Source: Cryptomeria japonica (Eukaryota; Streptophyta; Pinopsida; Cupressales; Cupressaceae). Taken from it: 64,000 bases of DNA. Location: contig NC_081406.1 of the NCBI RefSeq assembly GCF_030272615.1, positions 215,449,497-215,513,496 on the forward strand. Direction: 5' to 3'. A program made the translations under genes and the position numbers. Shown here in pieces: positions 46,843 to 57,900 of the stretch; the stretch's first letter is position 1; every line of letters starts with the position of its first letter. The notes beneath the pieces were generated by a model. The model saw only the letters and a list, made by a program, of their open reading frames with translations, made no database searches and had not been told where the DNA came from.

Positions 46843-48700
46843 CATGGCTTCTGCATTGCACTCTAGTTCTAGTGCACCTATAGATTCAATTGATTTTATT
46901 CAAAAAGAAGATGAAATACAATGCCCTATCCTAGATACCTGTCGGAGTTATAGTTGAGGAAGATATTTCAAGATATATTGATTGTAAAATAGAAGACCTA
47001 GGATCCCTAGTGATCCATTCCTAGCTAGGTCTATTCTATGGGGATGACAAGAAAATAAAACCTAAATATAGCATCCTAGAGAGGAAGAAACTGCACAATG
47101 TGGTTTCTTTTCTAGAAGAGTTCACTGAAGATCACATCCACATCATCCTGAGCAGAGTGCAGGGTGATAAAATGTATCTCAAGTGGACTCATGACATTAC
47201 ACTAGAAGCAATTCATGTTGTCACCAGTTTCTCTAACATTGGAGAGGTGCCAACTCTAAGGAAAGTCACCAAGACTGAAATGACTAAGTTCACCGGTTCT
47301 CTGAGTGACCAACAGGTGATGACCATCAAAACTATCAAAGATGATTTGGTTAAGTATTTCTGCATGGTGATTGGCTATCGAATGTTTTATGCCAACAAAA
47401 TGAACTCTGTCCCTACTTCTACAGTGAATGCTGCCTACAAAATGATTAAGGAAGATGCCTCATTTGATTTGTGTACCTATTTGCAGAAGCAATTGCTACT
47501 AAACATAAAGTCCATTAAATAGGATAATGCTTTAAGGTTCAGGTTTGGACAACTTCTGGTCGGCCTATTCTTTTACTTTCAAGGCTATTTCCTTGGAGTA
47601 GGTGATGTTCAATGGTCTGCTGACCAACCAGTCTCCAAGCAAATTAGGGAAAGTCTTCAAGCAGTGGGAACCAGATATCCTGAGGTTCTTAACAAATACT
47701 TTGATGAATTCAAGTGGAAAATGAGCTAGAGGATGAGGATATTTGGAGATATTGTGAAGAAATATAAAGATGACATCTGCTTCACCATTAAGGTAGATGA
47801 ATGCATAATGGAAGTAGAGAAAACCAAACAAACAAAGACTCCCAAAGCAACCAGTGGTCAAGCCAAACTGATTGACACCACCTGTCTAATTGACCTACAA
47901 CCAATAGATGAGTCTGAGCTGCTGCGAGACATCAAACTGGCATGGGAAAGACTAGAAGAGTTGCGAAGGAAGAAGGAAAGGGATGTCATACAAATTGCAG
48001 TTGACACCCTTATGAGTCTTATTCCTGGTACTAACCTCCCCAGTACCAATTCCTCTTTGTCCAAGTTGAAACTCCTTTTTTTTAGTAGTAGAGGACCGAG
48101 TACAATTCTTGGAAGATGTTGATGTAGTCACTGTGAAGAAGAATCATGAAAAGGAACTCAACATTGCCTTAGTCAAGAAACTAAATGATTTGCGGTCACA
48201 ACTTGTAAAGCAGTAGAAGGATATCAGTAGTGCTATGAATGAGAGCAAATTATTGTTGAGTAAAATTTGCATATCCCATCTATTTTGTGATGATGTGCTT
48301 AAGTAGAAAGATAAACTCCAATCAGAGTTCCAGGCATACATCAGCACCTTTAAGATGCCATATGATTCATTTACTACATATGGGCAAAGGGTCCATCAAT
48401 ATCAGCTGCAGACTGCTAGGGTGGAATCAAAAATTTGCAACCGGACAAAAGATTTGTAGGAGCTTCAACTAGTCTTATTACCCAGACTGCAGATACTTCA
48501 GAAATTTTTTCTCAATCTAGAAGCTATCACGGTAACACAAGAGATGAGTACCATTGATGCTATGGAAGAACTAGTATTCCAGATGTAGACAGAAAGTGAG
48601 GTTGCTACCTCATTACTTGAGTCATGGTCATTGGCCATGAAAACTTTTATGTAGGATTTAAAATCTGTTTTTGATAAGTTTTATTACTTATTGTCATAAA
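46843..48700 (+). pseudogene. Extra ORF of the outer element, function unknown
   Basis: The frame starts MASALHSSSSAPIDSIDFIQ. It shifts near 46945, then reads KKLHNVVSFLEEFTEDHIHI and FTGSLSDQQVMTIKTIKDDL. Later parts are LGVGDVQWSADQPVSKQIRE and an alpha-helical, charged C-terminus (ELLRDIKLAWERLEELRRKK). It is broken by several stops (TAG at 47013 and 47521, for example) and at least two frameshifts. I recognise no domain. It resembles in style the plant-transposon proteins found as extra ORFs downstream of gag, but this is an impression and not a match. Its place after gag suggests an element gene. Confidence 0.5.
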
Positions 48701-48762
48701 AATTTACTCTATTTATATATATATATATAAGGAAACAAGGGTTATTTTGCATTACTTTGTCA

Positions 48763-48978
48763 TTGTTGGCAAAGGGGGAGTAATATTTAAAATTTTGGTA
48801 AATGTTATGTATACTTTCATGTTACCACTTTGGGGGAGTAGTAAACATTGTAATTTCTGCAAAAGGGATAGTGTATATGCTTAGGGGGAGTAATTTTGAT
48901 TATGGCATATTTTTGTTGTAAAAACACTTAGATGTAAAAATTTTCCTAAGTGTTTCCATCAATGCCAAAGGGGGAGAT
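48763..48978 (+). promoter_or_regulatory. Polypurine tract and repeated PPT-like runs, outer element
   Basis: CCAAAGGGGGAGAT directly precedes the 3' LTR at 48979. Similar runs lie upstream at about 48771 (CAAAGGGGGAGTAAT), 48830 (TTTGGGGGAGTAGT) and 48881 (TTAGGGGGAGTAAT). Confidence 0.75.
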
Positions 48979-50112
48979 TGTTGGCATTTTTATGATGTTT
49001 TGATTGTCATTGATGGACACACACTTTCTTTATGTATGAGTTATGCTCAACCAATAATTGTTCCAACCGGTATTATGTATTATGGTCTTTAGACTCGATG
49101 TTTTGCAGAAGATGTTTACCAATCACAAATTGATTGAAGACCTCAAGCAGTATGGAGAGCCCAAGTGGTATGAAGACCTCAAGTGGTATGAAGGAACAAA
49201 GCGGTAGTTAACATTTTCCATCCTTTATTTCTAACAACCGATAATCGGTAAATTGTATGAACCGGTATTACTCTGTGATGAGTTATCAACTGGTATTTCT
49301 GTAATGAGTTATCATCCATCGACACTTTGGCGGTGATTTTGTGCCATGTTACCAAATATGTCTAGATGCACTAAACCTAGGAACTTTTAGTTTAATCCTA
49401 TTGGACTGACATGAAATCAGTTTCCTTTATAAGGAAATCATGTCTAGGGTTTGCACAGATGAGAGATGTATGATGTATGAGAAGGTTATGTGTGATCTTT
49501 GTAGAGAAGATTAGGTCTATGTGAAGAGTTAGAGTGTGGAGATATTGAAGACTGAAGTAATGCTGAAATAGATTAATAATGAGCTATCAAGGATCTAACC
49601 AAGCATACTATGCTAGTATCTAGATCACTCACTTGTTGATTACTCACATCGTGGACAAGTTTGGAACTCTTAACGAGGTAGGCCCAACAAAGCCTTTGTA
49701 AATCCTCTAACAAGGTGGTTCACAACTGTGGATCTGAAATCCTTTAGCAAGGTAGTCTTTAACAGGACTTATCTCCTAACAGAGATCTAGATTCCTAACA
49801 GGATCTATTGTGGTGAATAACATTGTATGACCTTAACCAATTTGACCTTAACTAGTCTGGTTTCTATTCTGTAGATAGTTACTTGTGAGTTTCTGCTCAT
49901 CATAGTTTTTCCCATTTGGGTTTCCACATCAAAATATCTTATGTTATGGTGATTGTGCTTTTGTGGGTGAATGCTTTACTTGGTATTTGGTTTACATTTG
50001 TCTTAACCGGTTTATTAGTGAATCTGTTATACCGGTTATCTGCTAAACTATTTAAGAGTTTGAGTTCAATATTATTTGGTATACTAATTCACCCCCCTCT
50101 TAATATTCATCA
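48979..50112 (+). mobile_element. 3' LTR of the outer element
   Basis: Partner of 36571-37698. It starts TGTTGGCATTTTTATGATG and ends TATTCATCA, then the target copy CATAA. It differs from the 5' LTR by scattered transitions, a shorter C-run near 50092, and one short duplication near 49840 (CCTTAAC..GAC repeated). 1134 bp. Confidence 0.92.
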
Positions 50113-50520
50113 CATAACTGGGGAACTGGTTTGTAAACAAAGATTTTACATGTTTCAGAATATATGGATTTGAGGGAAACCCTTATATGTTGCCTAAATT
50201 AGTTCCAGATAGAATATCTTACTTAGAGATTGTAAGACAGTTCAGTGTGTCAAATGCTAAAATTTTCATGGATTTGCACAAACAAGCCTTCCTGCCTAGA
50301 ACACCAAGTTTTGGTGATTTTACAATAGTGTCTACTAAAGCTTATGATATAATTGATAAAAAATTGATGGAAGAATGCAACTTATTTAAGCACTATTATA
50401 GGAAGAATTATGATCCTCAAGGTTATATTCATTCTTGCAAGAAAAATAAAAACTTGGGAGATTATCTGCACTCAAGTCTGGAGGCTGAAGATATGTTTAG
50501 GGTAAGTGGATAAAGATGGT
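50113..50520 (+). pseudogene. URF, middle part resumed after the outer copia insertion
   Basis: Directly after the target copy CATAA the URF continues with NWG, matching the homologue at 61820 (VNHNWGDW). One base is missing near 50130, then come FRIYGFEGNPYMLPKLVPDR and YLEIVRQFSVSNAKIFMDLH. It ends LEAEDMFR at a good splice donor (GGTAAGTGG, about 50505-50513). The last part, HYYRKNYDPQGYIHSCKKNK, is hydrophilic. No known domain is recognised. Confidence 0.6.
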
Positions 50521-50539
50521 GGTCATAAAAGGACACACT

Positions 50540-50815
50540 AAAAAAAATGAAAAACAACAAAACGCGCATGGGGTATTTCAAATTTAAAGAACCCCGTACG
50601 CGTTTAGGCTCATTTTTTGAGCCTAACCAAAGATAAATCATGTATGCAGTTTAAAGTATACTAACTACATATGCAGTTTAAAAACTAAAGCCGCATATGT
50701 AGTTTAGAAACTAAGAACCCTGTATGCGGTTTAAAAACTAAAACTGCATACGCGGCTTAGAAACTAAAAAACCCCATACGCGGTTTTAGTTTTTAAACCA
50801 CATACACGTTTGTCT
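50540..50815. repeat. Array of GC(A/G)TACGCGG-type repeats
   Basis: Units resembling GCATACGCGGTTTAAAAACT recur in both orientations from 50553 to 50812 (for example TATGCGGTTTAAAAACTAAA near 50715 and its inverted form TAGTTTTTAAACCACATAC near 50787). The outermost copy, AAAACGCGCATGGGGTATTT at about 50556, has an inverted counterpart at about 54228-54260. Confidence 0.75.
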
Positions 50816-50864
50816 TTCAATAAAATGCAATTCATTTAGCATTCCATTAGGGTTTTTGGTAGGA

Positions 50865-50972
50865 TATATACATAAAATATAACATTTAAGTATAAGAAAG
50901 ATAAAAGACAGAGATAAATTTCTCTTTGTCTTTTATCTTTCTTATACTTTAAGTTATATTTTATGTATATAT
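50865..50972. repeat. Long near-perfect inverted repeat (hairpin)
   Basis: The left arm starts ATATATACATAAAATATAAC. The right arm, ending TTATATTTTATGTATATAT, is its reverse complement over about 50 bases, with one or two indels near the CATTTAAG/CTTTAAG point. The loop is about 7 bases (AAATTT). The flanks GTAGGAT and TTAGGAT are similar. It may be a small fold-back (MITE-like) element or a hairpin RNA source. Confidence 0.85.
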
Positions 50973-51094
50973 TGTTAGGATGTTTGAGAGTGGTTCCAGA
51001 TCTCTAAGAGTTATAATGCAGATTCTAGTTTTTTTAGTATTCTTATAAATTTCAGACTTAGTCAAATTTCAGTAATCAACATGCTTATATCAGC

Positions 51095-51966
51095 ATTATC
51101 TCTCTCGCCTCTTCCCTACATTCCCCCTCTCTCTTCCTTAACCCCTACCTTTTTGTCTCTTATGCATCTCCCTCTCTACTTTCTTCCCTCTCTCAGGTAT
51201 CTCTCCCTCTCTTTCTCATCCCCCTCACCCTCTTGCTCTCTTTCATCTATCCCTCTCTTTCTCTCCCTCTCTCAAATATCTCTATCTCACACTCTTTCCC
51301 ACTCTCTTCAGTTTCTCTCTCTCTCATTCTATCCCTCTCCCCCCTCCCTTTCTCTTCCTTTTTCAAGTATTTCTTTCCCTCTAACTCTCTTTCTCTCTCC
51401 CCCTCTCACTCCATTTCTCTTTCTCTCAAGTCTCTCTCCTTCTCTCTATCAAGTCTTTGGCTATCAACCTTTATCTCTCTCTCTCCTCTTCTATCAACTC
51501 TCTCTCTCTCTCTCTCATGTCTCTCTCCCTCTCTGCCTCTATCACTCTATCTCACTCTCCTTTGTCAAGTGTATCTATTTCCCACTCTCTCCCTACCTCC
51601 CCCCCTCCATTTAGATTTTTCACTTCTCTCTCTCTCTCTCTGAAGTCTCTCCCTCTCATCCTCTTTCTTTGTATCTCACTCTCTCCTTCTCTCAGGTGTA
51701 TCTCTCTCTCATTCTCTCCCTCTCTCCTCCCCCTCCCTCTCTCCCTTTCTTATTACCTCTCTTTCTTTCTCTCTCCCTCTCTTTGCACCTCTCTCTCTCT
51801 AGTCTCTTGTACTCTCCTTCCATCATGTCCTCCCTCTAACTCAGTCTCTCTCTCTCACCTTACCTCCCTCCACCTCTTAGGTCTCTCTTTCTCTCCCAAA
51901 GCCTCTATCCACCTCTTAGATCTCTCTATATCTCCCCCACTCCCTATCTCTCTCTCCCCCTATCTT

Positions 51967-52005
<39 letters not shown>

Positions 52006-52212
52006 AGTCCCCTTCTCTATGTCACTCTCTATCTATATCTCTCCCTCTATTTCCACCTCTCTCTCTCTCCATCTCTATCTCCCCTCCCTCTCTCTCTCAT
52101 TTTATCTCTTATATCTCCCTCTCATTCTCTATCTCTCTATCTCACTTTCCTCCTCTCTTAGGTGTATCTCTCTCCCATTCCCTCCCTCTCCTCCCCCTCT
52201 CTCCCTCTCTAG
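51095..52212. repeat. Polypyrimidine (CT-rich) tract, 1.1 kb
   Basis: More than 1.1 kb of almost pure C and T on the plus strand, dominated by CTCTCTC with phrases such as AGGTGTATCTCTCTC and AAGTCTCTC. The apparent Leu/Ser/Pro-rich open frames (51081-51614, 51457-52161 and others) are by-products of the composition and are not called as genes. Confidence 0.95.
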
Positions 52213-53565
52213 GGTCATATGGTATTCTTAGGGGTCATATGGTATCCTAGGGATCCATGCATGTGTCCTAAGGGGTCATAGGACACCATATGAGTCCTTA
52301 GGACACCATATCACCCATAACAACACATGAGATGTCATATGAAGTCCTAAGGGGTCATAAGATACCATATGACCCCTTAGCACATCATACGACCCATAAT
52401 GACACCAAATGGTGTCCTGACGGGTTATAGAACACTACATGACCTCTTAGGACACCATACAACCCATAACGACACCATATGGAGTCCTAAGAGGTCAAAT
52501 GGTGTCATAATGGGTCGTAGGAGAACCTAACCTTGGAGGACACCATTTTTTGTTTTTTCATGTCATATGGTATTCTTAGGGGTCATATGGTATCCTAGGG
52601 ATCCATGCATGTGTCCTAAGGGGTCATAGGACAACATATGAGTCCTTAGGACACCATATGACCCATAACAAAATATAAGAGGTCATATGGAGTCCTAAGG
52701 GGTCATAGGACACCATATGATCCCTTAGCACACCATACAACCCATAATGACACCAAATGGTGTCCTAAGGGGTCATATAACACTATATGACCTCTTAGGA
52801 TATCATGCAACCCATAATGGCACCATATGAGTCCTAAGGGGTCAAATGGTGTCCTAAGGGGTTGTAGGAGACCATTTAACCCCTTAGGACACCATATGAC
52901 CCCTAACGACACCATATGGTGTCCTAAGGGGTCATAAGGTATCCTAGGGGTCATAGACACCATAAGAGACATAACGACACCATATGGTGTCCTAAGGAGT
53001 CATAGGACACCATATGACCCTTAGATCACAATATAACCCCTAACAACATCTAAGCTGTCATAGGACACTACATGATCCCTTAGCACACCATAGGACCTAT
53101 AATGACACCAAATATTGTCCTAAGGGGTGATAGAATACCATATGACCCTTTAGGACACCATATGGTGTTGTTATGGGTCATGGGGTGTCCTGAGGGGTCA
53201 TATGGCATCCTATAACCCCTTAGGACAACATATGGTGTCGTTATGAGTTGTATGGTGTCTTAAGGGGTCATATGGTGTCCTAAGGGGTCATAGGACACTA
53301 TATGACCTCTTGGGAAACAATATGACCTCTAATGACACCTAAGGGATCATATGGTGTCCTAAGGGGTCATAGAACACTATATGACCCTTTAGAACACCAT
53401 ACAACCCATAATGACACCATATGGAGTCCTAAGGGGTCATATAATGTCCTAAGGGATCATAGAACACCATATGATCCGTAAAAATAGCTAAGGGGTCATA
53501 TGGAGTCCTAAGGGGTCATAAGACACCATATGACCCCTTAGTACACCATACAACCCATAAAGATT
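52213..53565. repeat. Satellite of GGTCATAGGACACCATATGACC units, with 348-bp higher-order repeat
   Basis: Imperfect units of about 45-55 bp with the core AAGGGGTCATAGGACACC, ATATGACCC and ATGGTGTCC, partly palindromic around CATATG. A higher-order repeat is visible: the sequence from TCATATGGTATTCTTAGG at 52215 recurs at 52563, a spacing of 348 bp. The last units end near 53560. Confidence 0.9.
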
Positions 53566-53719
53566 ATCCAACCAATACATCCACATGATCCAAAGAAACC
53601 AATACATTCATCTTCTTCAAACATTCTACTTTATATCCTATCTTCTTTATAAAAAAACAAAAAACTGACCACCTTGTCAATCTTCTTATTACCTCATCTA
53701 TATGCAAACAAAAGGAAGA

Positions 53720-53767
53720 TATATTGGAGGGAGAGGAAGAGAGAGGGGAGGGAGGGAGGGAGAGGAA

Positions 53768-53830
<63 letters not shown>

Positions 53831-53915
53831 GGTATGGAGGAAGGGAGAAGGGGAGAGAGGGAGAGGGAGAGAGAGAGAGAGGGGGAGAGGGGGAGAGAGG
53901 GAGACAATACACATA
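53720..53915. repeat. Polypurine (GA-rich) tract
   Basis: Nearly pure A and G on plus, with an uninterrupted (GA)n core at about 53772-53827. It is opposite in strand sense to the pyrimidine tract at 51095-52212. A (CATA)n and TATATA region follows to about 54050. The Arg/Glu-rich frames here are artefacts of the repeat. Confidence 0.95.
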
Positions 53916-54079
53916 CATACATACATACATATGTGTGTATATATACCTAATATAATATATATTATTATATACATATATATAAATATTATATATTATATTT
54001 TTTTATATTATATATAAATTATATATTATATGTATAAACACATATTATATATACAATATCATACTATACACACCCAAAA

Positions 54080-54290
54080 TTGAAACATAAAAAGCGTGTA
54101 CACACTATTTATAGTAAAAATAGTGCATATGCACTTTTTATATTAAAAATAGTGTGTACATGCTTTTTATAGTAAAAATAGCATGTACGCGCATTTTATA
54201 GTTAAGATAGACCATATGCACTTCTTACACCATAAGTACCCCATACGCGCTTTTTATACCATCGGTACCTCGTACGCACTTTCGACTGTT
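54080..54290. repeat. Array of GTAC(G/A)CGC-type repeats
   Basis: Units of about 30 bp resembling GCATGTACGCGCATTTTATA and TAGTAAAAATAG repeat from 54095 to 54285. The last ones read CCCCATACGCGCTTTTTATA and CTCGTACGCAC. Reverse-complemented, the end resembles the outermost unit of the array at 50556. Confidence 0.75.
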
Positions 54291-55150
54291 TAGACTTGGA
54301 AATAAGCCTGGATGACAAAGCTATGGTTTGGAAGTTTGATTTCCCTCCATTTCCCTCCTTTTTGACGTGTTTTATTTATCAACTTGGTTTCTCAACTCTT
54401 TCATCATCAGGTTTACACTTCATCAAGTGGGTACTTCTAAAATTGCCACCATATTTTCACCCATCTTTTGAGCTTTCTAACCATATAATTTTTTTAAATT
54501 TGAACAACAATAACATATTATTATTGAATTTCTTGTACTAGTGTCTCCATAGTTCTCATAGACATACATGCACCATTTTTTTAATAACTTTTGATATACC
54601 TATCCAAATTTAAATAACTTTATATTTTATTGTAGTGTACTTGACTCTTTACAATTTTAAAAAAAATTGTATTTTCAATTTTTTTAGTGCAAATTATGCT
54701 TCATGCACGAACAAGTACCTAATTTTTAGGATGTGCTTGATTGGAAAAATCATAAAAAAAAAAACCTCAACAAAAATTTACAAAAAAAATACACATCTTC
54801 TAGTGCTCACTCTTAACTATCTTTCTGCCAAAGGATTTGTCAAAATACTAAATCTAACTATGACTTTTTTGTTGTGCACGTCAGACACTATGTTATGTTT
54901 TTCTAAAAAAATCAGGGTCTGTTTGTCATGCGCGAAGGATTTGACCCCCTTAATCTTATCCAATTTTGAAAAAGTTTAGTAGTTTGGAAACTAGATTCAG
55001 AGTACTACAATATTTGTTCTTTGATTATCTTCATATCTTGAGTGGATGACTTTTAAATTTTGCCTCCAAGTTTGTGTTCACCTGATTTTAGAAAAAAAGT
55101 GTCCACTTATACCCCCTTTTTGAACACCATATTTGTGCACTTACCCTTTA
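54291..55150. other. Unannotated AT-rich interval
   Basis: Probably intron of the URF or later insertion. No domain is seen. The short frames at 54296-54541 and 54635-54979 look like chance frames in AT-rich sequence. Confidence 0.4.
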
Positions 55151-55154
55151 GGAA

Positions 55155-56105
55155 TATGGAGGATGTAGAAGCCCAAGAGGTAATTGATAGACTGAACAAA
55201 CAATTGGAAGAAAAGAACAAAGATTGCAGGAAATGGAAACTGAGGAGGAAGAAGCAGAAAGTGAATCAGATGAAAATGCAACCATCTCTAGGTATCAAGT
55301 ACCAGAAAGGGAAGAAGAGCCCAATGTGCAAGAGAAAATTGTGATAAAATTGGAGGTTCATGTTGATTCCAGGTTGGAGGAATATTTTGTCTTTGTTGTA
55401 GATGATGTATTTATAAAATCAAAATAATTTAAATCATTTTCGTACAATTTCAAAGGAAAGAAGTTGAGGGATTCCATTACCAAAATTACACCAAAAAATG
55501 AAGCTGAACTAGTGAGGAAGTTAAAAGAAAAAATAGATGCTGAATTGGCCACAATGACTCCTCAAAAGGGGAAACAAATCATTTACTACCTCTGTATTGT
55601 TAACCAAAAGATTTGAGACTTTGCAAGGCTTTCTGGAAGAGTTCTGGATAGTTTTTTAGAAGAACATGGATAACACAATCTCACACAATAGGATTCAAAA
55701 CATATTGGGGACTAGAATGCATGATAGAACAGTAGCCAAAGTAGAAATCGAGGAGATTGAAAAGATAAAGAAGTTGTTGGAAAGACACAATAAATTTGAT
55801 GAATAGTTATAGACTGAGTATGATGAGTGCAAGCACATAACTCAACATGGTTTCCCAGAATTGGCTAATAAGAAAGGTGAGATTAAAGATAAGGATAAAT
55901 GGATCTCAGAATGCCAGAGTCTTCTCAATGTCACCCTTGATACTGCCCAGACTGGTGGAATTTAATTAAAAGAGACTATAGAATAGATGGAGAATTTTGT
56001 CACACTGGAGATCATCGTTAAGGACATAATTCATGATGCAGATACATACAAGTCAGAAAAATACCTAGAGCACATTCAAAAATGTGGCAAGATGCTGGGA
56101 GATTA
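55155..56105 (+). pseudogene. Coiled-coil ORF remnant, possibly the C-terminal part of URF
   Basis: After a likely acceptor (CCCTTTAG) the frame reads MEDVEAQEVIDRLNKQLEEK. It shifts near 55235 into an acidic stretch (METEEEEAESESDENATISR) and shifts again further on. From 55665 another frame reads DNTISHNRIQNILGTRMHDR, VEIEEIEKIKKLLERHNKFD and KIKDKDKWISECQ-like text, ending FLKGLKEM near 56130. Stops inside are mostly TAG. The helical character and the donor/acceptor pair (50513 and 55152) suggest a downstream exon of the URF, but this is inference. No domain is recognised. Confidence 0.45.
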
Positions 56106-56803
56106 GACTTGATTTTTAAAAGGTCTCAAGGAAATGTCATTTTTTAGGTAGTTAGTCTTTAGTTAGTCTTAGTTAAGTTTAATTACAAATGAAAGGGTAT
56201 GCCCTTTCATTATGGAACCAAATCTCATCTATATTATTTACTTTGTCAAGACAATCTTTTATATGGTGCTTATGCAGTTTGTTTTTTAGGAAAGACAATA
56301 TCAAGTTGGTGGATGACAATATTTATTAAAATCAACTGGTTTTATTATCTATTTTCAATATAAAGATCAAGTGTTGTTCATCTTTGATGGTATCTACTTT
56401 TTCAATTGATTGATTAGCTCCAGGCTATGATAAATCTAGTCAATAGATTACTTCAATGTTCTATCTTATGTTATTGTGATTGAGATTAATTTTCAATTTG
56501 AAGGATTGGTTGGCAAGCTTCAAATTCTCTTATTGGTCTTTCTGAGTAAAGTTAAATTTAGTAAGACTAATTGCATATTATATTTTGATTACAACTCATA
56601 TAGATGCCTTTGACATGATGATCTTGGTTTATTTTCTTGAAAGGCCAACCTGGTGAAAAGACATTGTTCTATATGTAATCAGCTGATTATCTTATGTTTA
56701 TTTCAATACAAAGATCAAGTGTTTTTTTAATCTCTGATGGTATTTATGTTTTGATTATCGGATTAGTTCCCTATGATAAATCTATCCATTTAGATTGTTT
56801 GAA
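56106..56803. other. Non-coding interval with a diverged copy of the 240-bp repeat
   Basis: No gene is seen. The sequence at about 56450-56585 (ATGTTATTGTGATTGAGATT, GAAGGATTGGTTGGCAAGC) is a diverged copy of the repeat at 56804-57281. Confidence 0.45.
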
Positions 56804-57281
56804 TGTGCTATCCTATGTTATTATAGTTTGGGTTAAGTTTTAGTTTGATTATCAGTTTGAAGGATTGGATGTCAAATTTCATTGTCTTATTGGTCTTTTA
56901 GAGCAAAGTTAAATTCAGTAAGACTAACTGCAAAATTATGTCAGGGGTGAAGGCACTGATCTACTATTGTTTGAAGATAATTTAATTAGGTATTTTCAGA
57001 GTAATCTCAATTAAGAAATCATACTTATAATAAAGTAACCTAATGTGCTATCCTATGTTATTATAGTTTGGGTTAAGTTTCAATTTGATTATCAGTTTGA
57101 AGGATTGGATGTCAAATTTCATTGTCTTATTGGTCTTTTAGAGCAAAGTTAAATTTAGTAAGACTAACTACAAAATTATGTCAGGGGTGAAGGCACTGAT
57201 CTACTATTGTTTGAAGATAATTTAATTAGGTGCTTTTAGAGTAATCTCAATTAAGAAATCATACTTATAATAAAGTAACCT
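56804..57281. repeat. Tandem duplication, 240-bp period
   Basis: TGTGCTATCCTATGTTATTA begins at 56804 and again at 57044. The two copies are almost identical to their common end TAAAGTAACCT, differing at only a handful of bases, so the duplication is recent. Confidence 0.92.
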
Positions 57282-57900
57282 TTTATTTAAAGCATTCATT
57301 TACAAGCAAGCAATTCAAAGTTTTCAGTAATTATTTAATTGAAGTGATAATCTTAGGAATCATTTTCCCTCTAATGCACATAAAACTTGGAAACATTCAA
57401 TTCCAATTAGGCATAATTGACAACAATGGGATTAATACCCATCAAAAGTCTCTTCTCAATCTTCAAAACACCCTTAGAAGACAACAACTTAATAGAAACC
57501 AACCATACTTTGAAGAAGACAAACATGACAAAGTCTGGCCTTACTTAGTAATGAAGCCAATCTCTCTGGTCAGTCTCTTGATATCATTGTTACAAAATTA
57601 TCCTCCAATTTATAAAAAGATCCAATGGTTCAAATGAAAGTTATGATAATTCTTCCAAAATTGCTACAAGATACAAGAAAGCCAATATTAAGATAAACTA
57701 TACAAGATACACATTATGAAGAAAACTAGTAAAAATTCTTAATAACATAAAATGAAATATAGTGTTTGATTACATTCTACATTCTTTTAAAGTTCTATAC
57801 AATACCTAGATTTCTATTAACCCATAACAAAATATGCAACTAACAAATAAAATGAGATTTATTATTCATATTTGAAGCCTCCAACTCAAAATGATTTTGC
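57282..57900. other. Unannotated interval
   Basis: AT-rich. The frame at 57344-57637 (97 codons) has no recognisable domain and unremarkable composition, and I do not call it as a gene. Confidence 0.4.

Larger units (their letters stand above)
36571..50112 (+). mobile_element. Outer Ty1-type LTR element, gag-only, carrying a nested copia
   Basis: LTRs at 36571-37698 and 48979-50112, initiator-Met-type PBS, PPT, and a perfect 5-bp target duplication CATAA (36566-36570 and 50113-50117). Without the nested element it is about 6.2 kb. It encodes a coiled-coil and zinc-knuckle gag and one further ORF. No protease, RT, RNase H or integrase of its own is seen, so it is non-autonomous. LTR termini (TGTTGGCATT at the start) and PBS type are shared with the inner copia element, which suggests that related copia elements supplied its enzymes. 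Confidence 0.93.

Noticed and set aside
51081-52231. Long Leu/Ser/Pro-rich open frames (up to 234 codons)
   Set aside because: Open in several frames only because the sequence is a CT-rich tract without purines to make stop codons.
53674-54017. Arg/Glu-rich open frames on plus and Ser/Leu-rich frames on minus
   Set aside because: Translations of a (GA)n repeat.
57344-57637. 97-codon plus-strand open frame
   Set aside because: No domain, no splice context and no homologous copy in the window. Likely chance.
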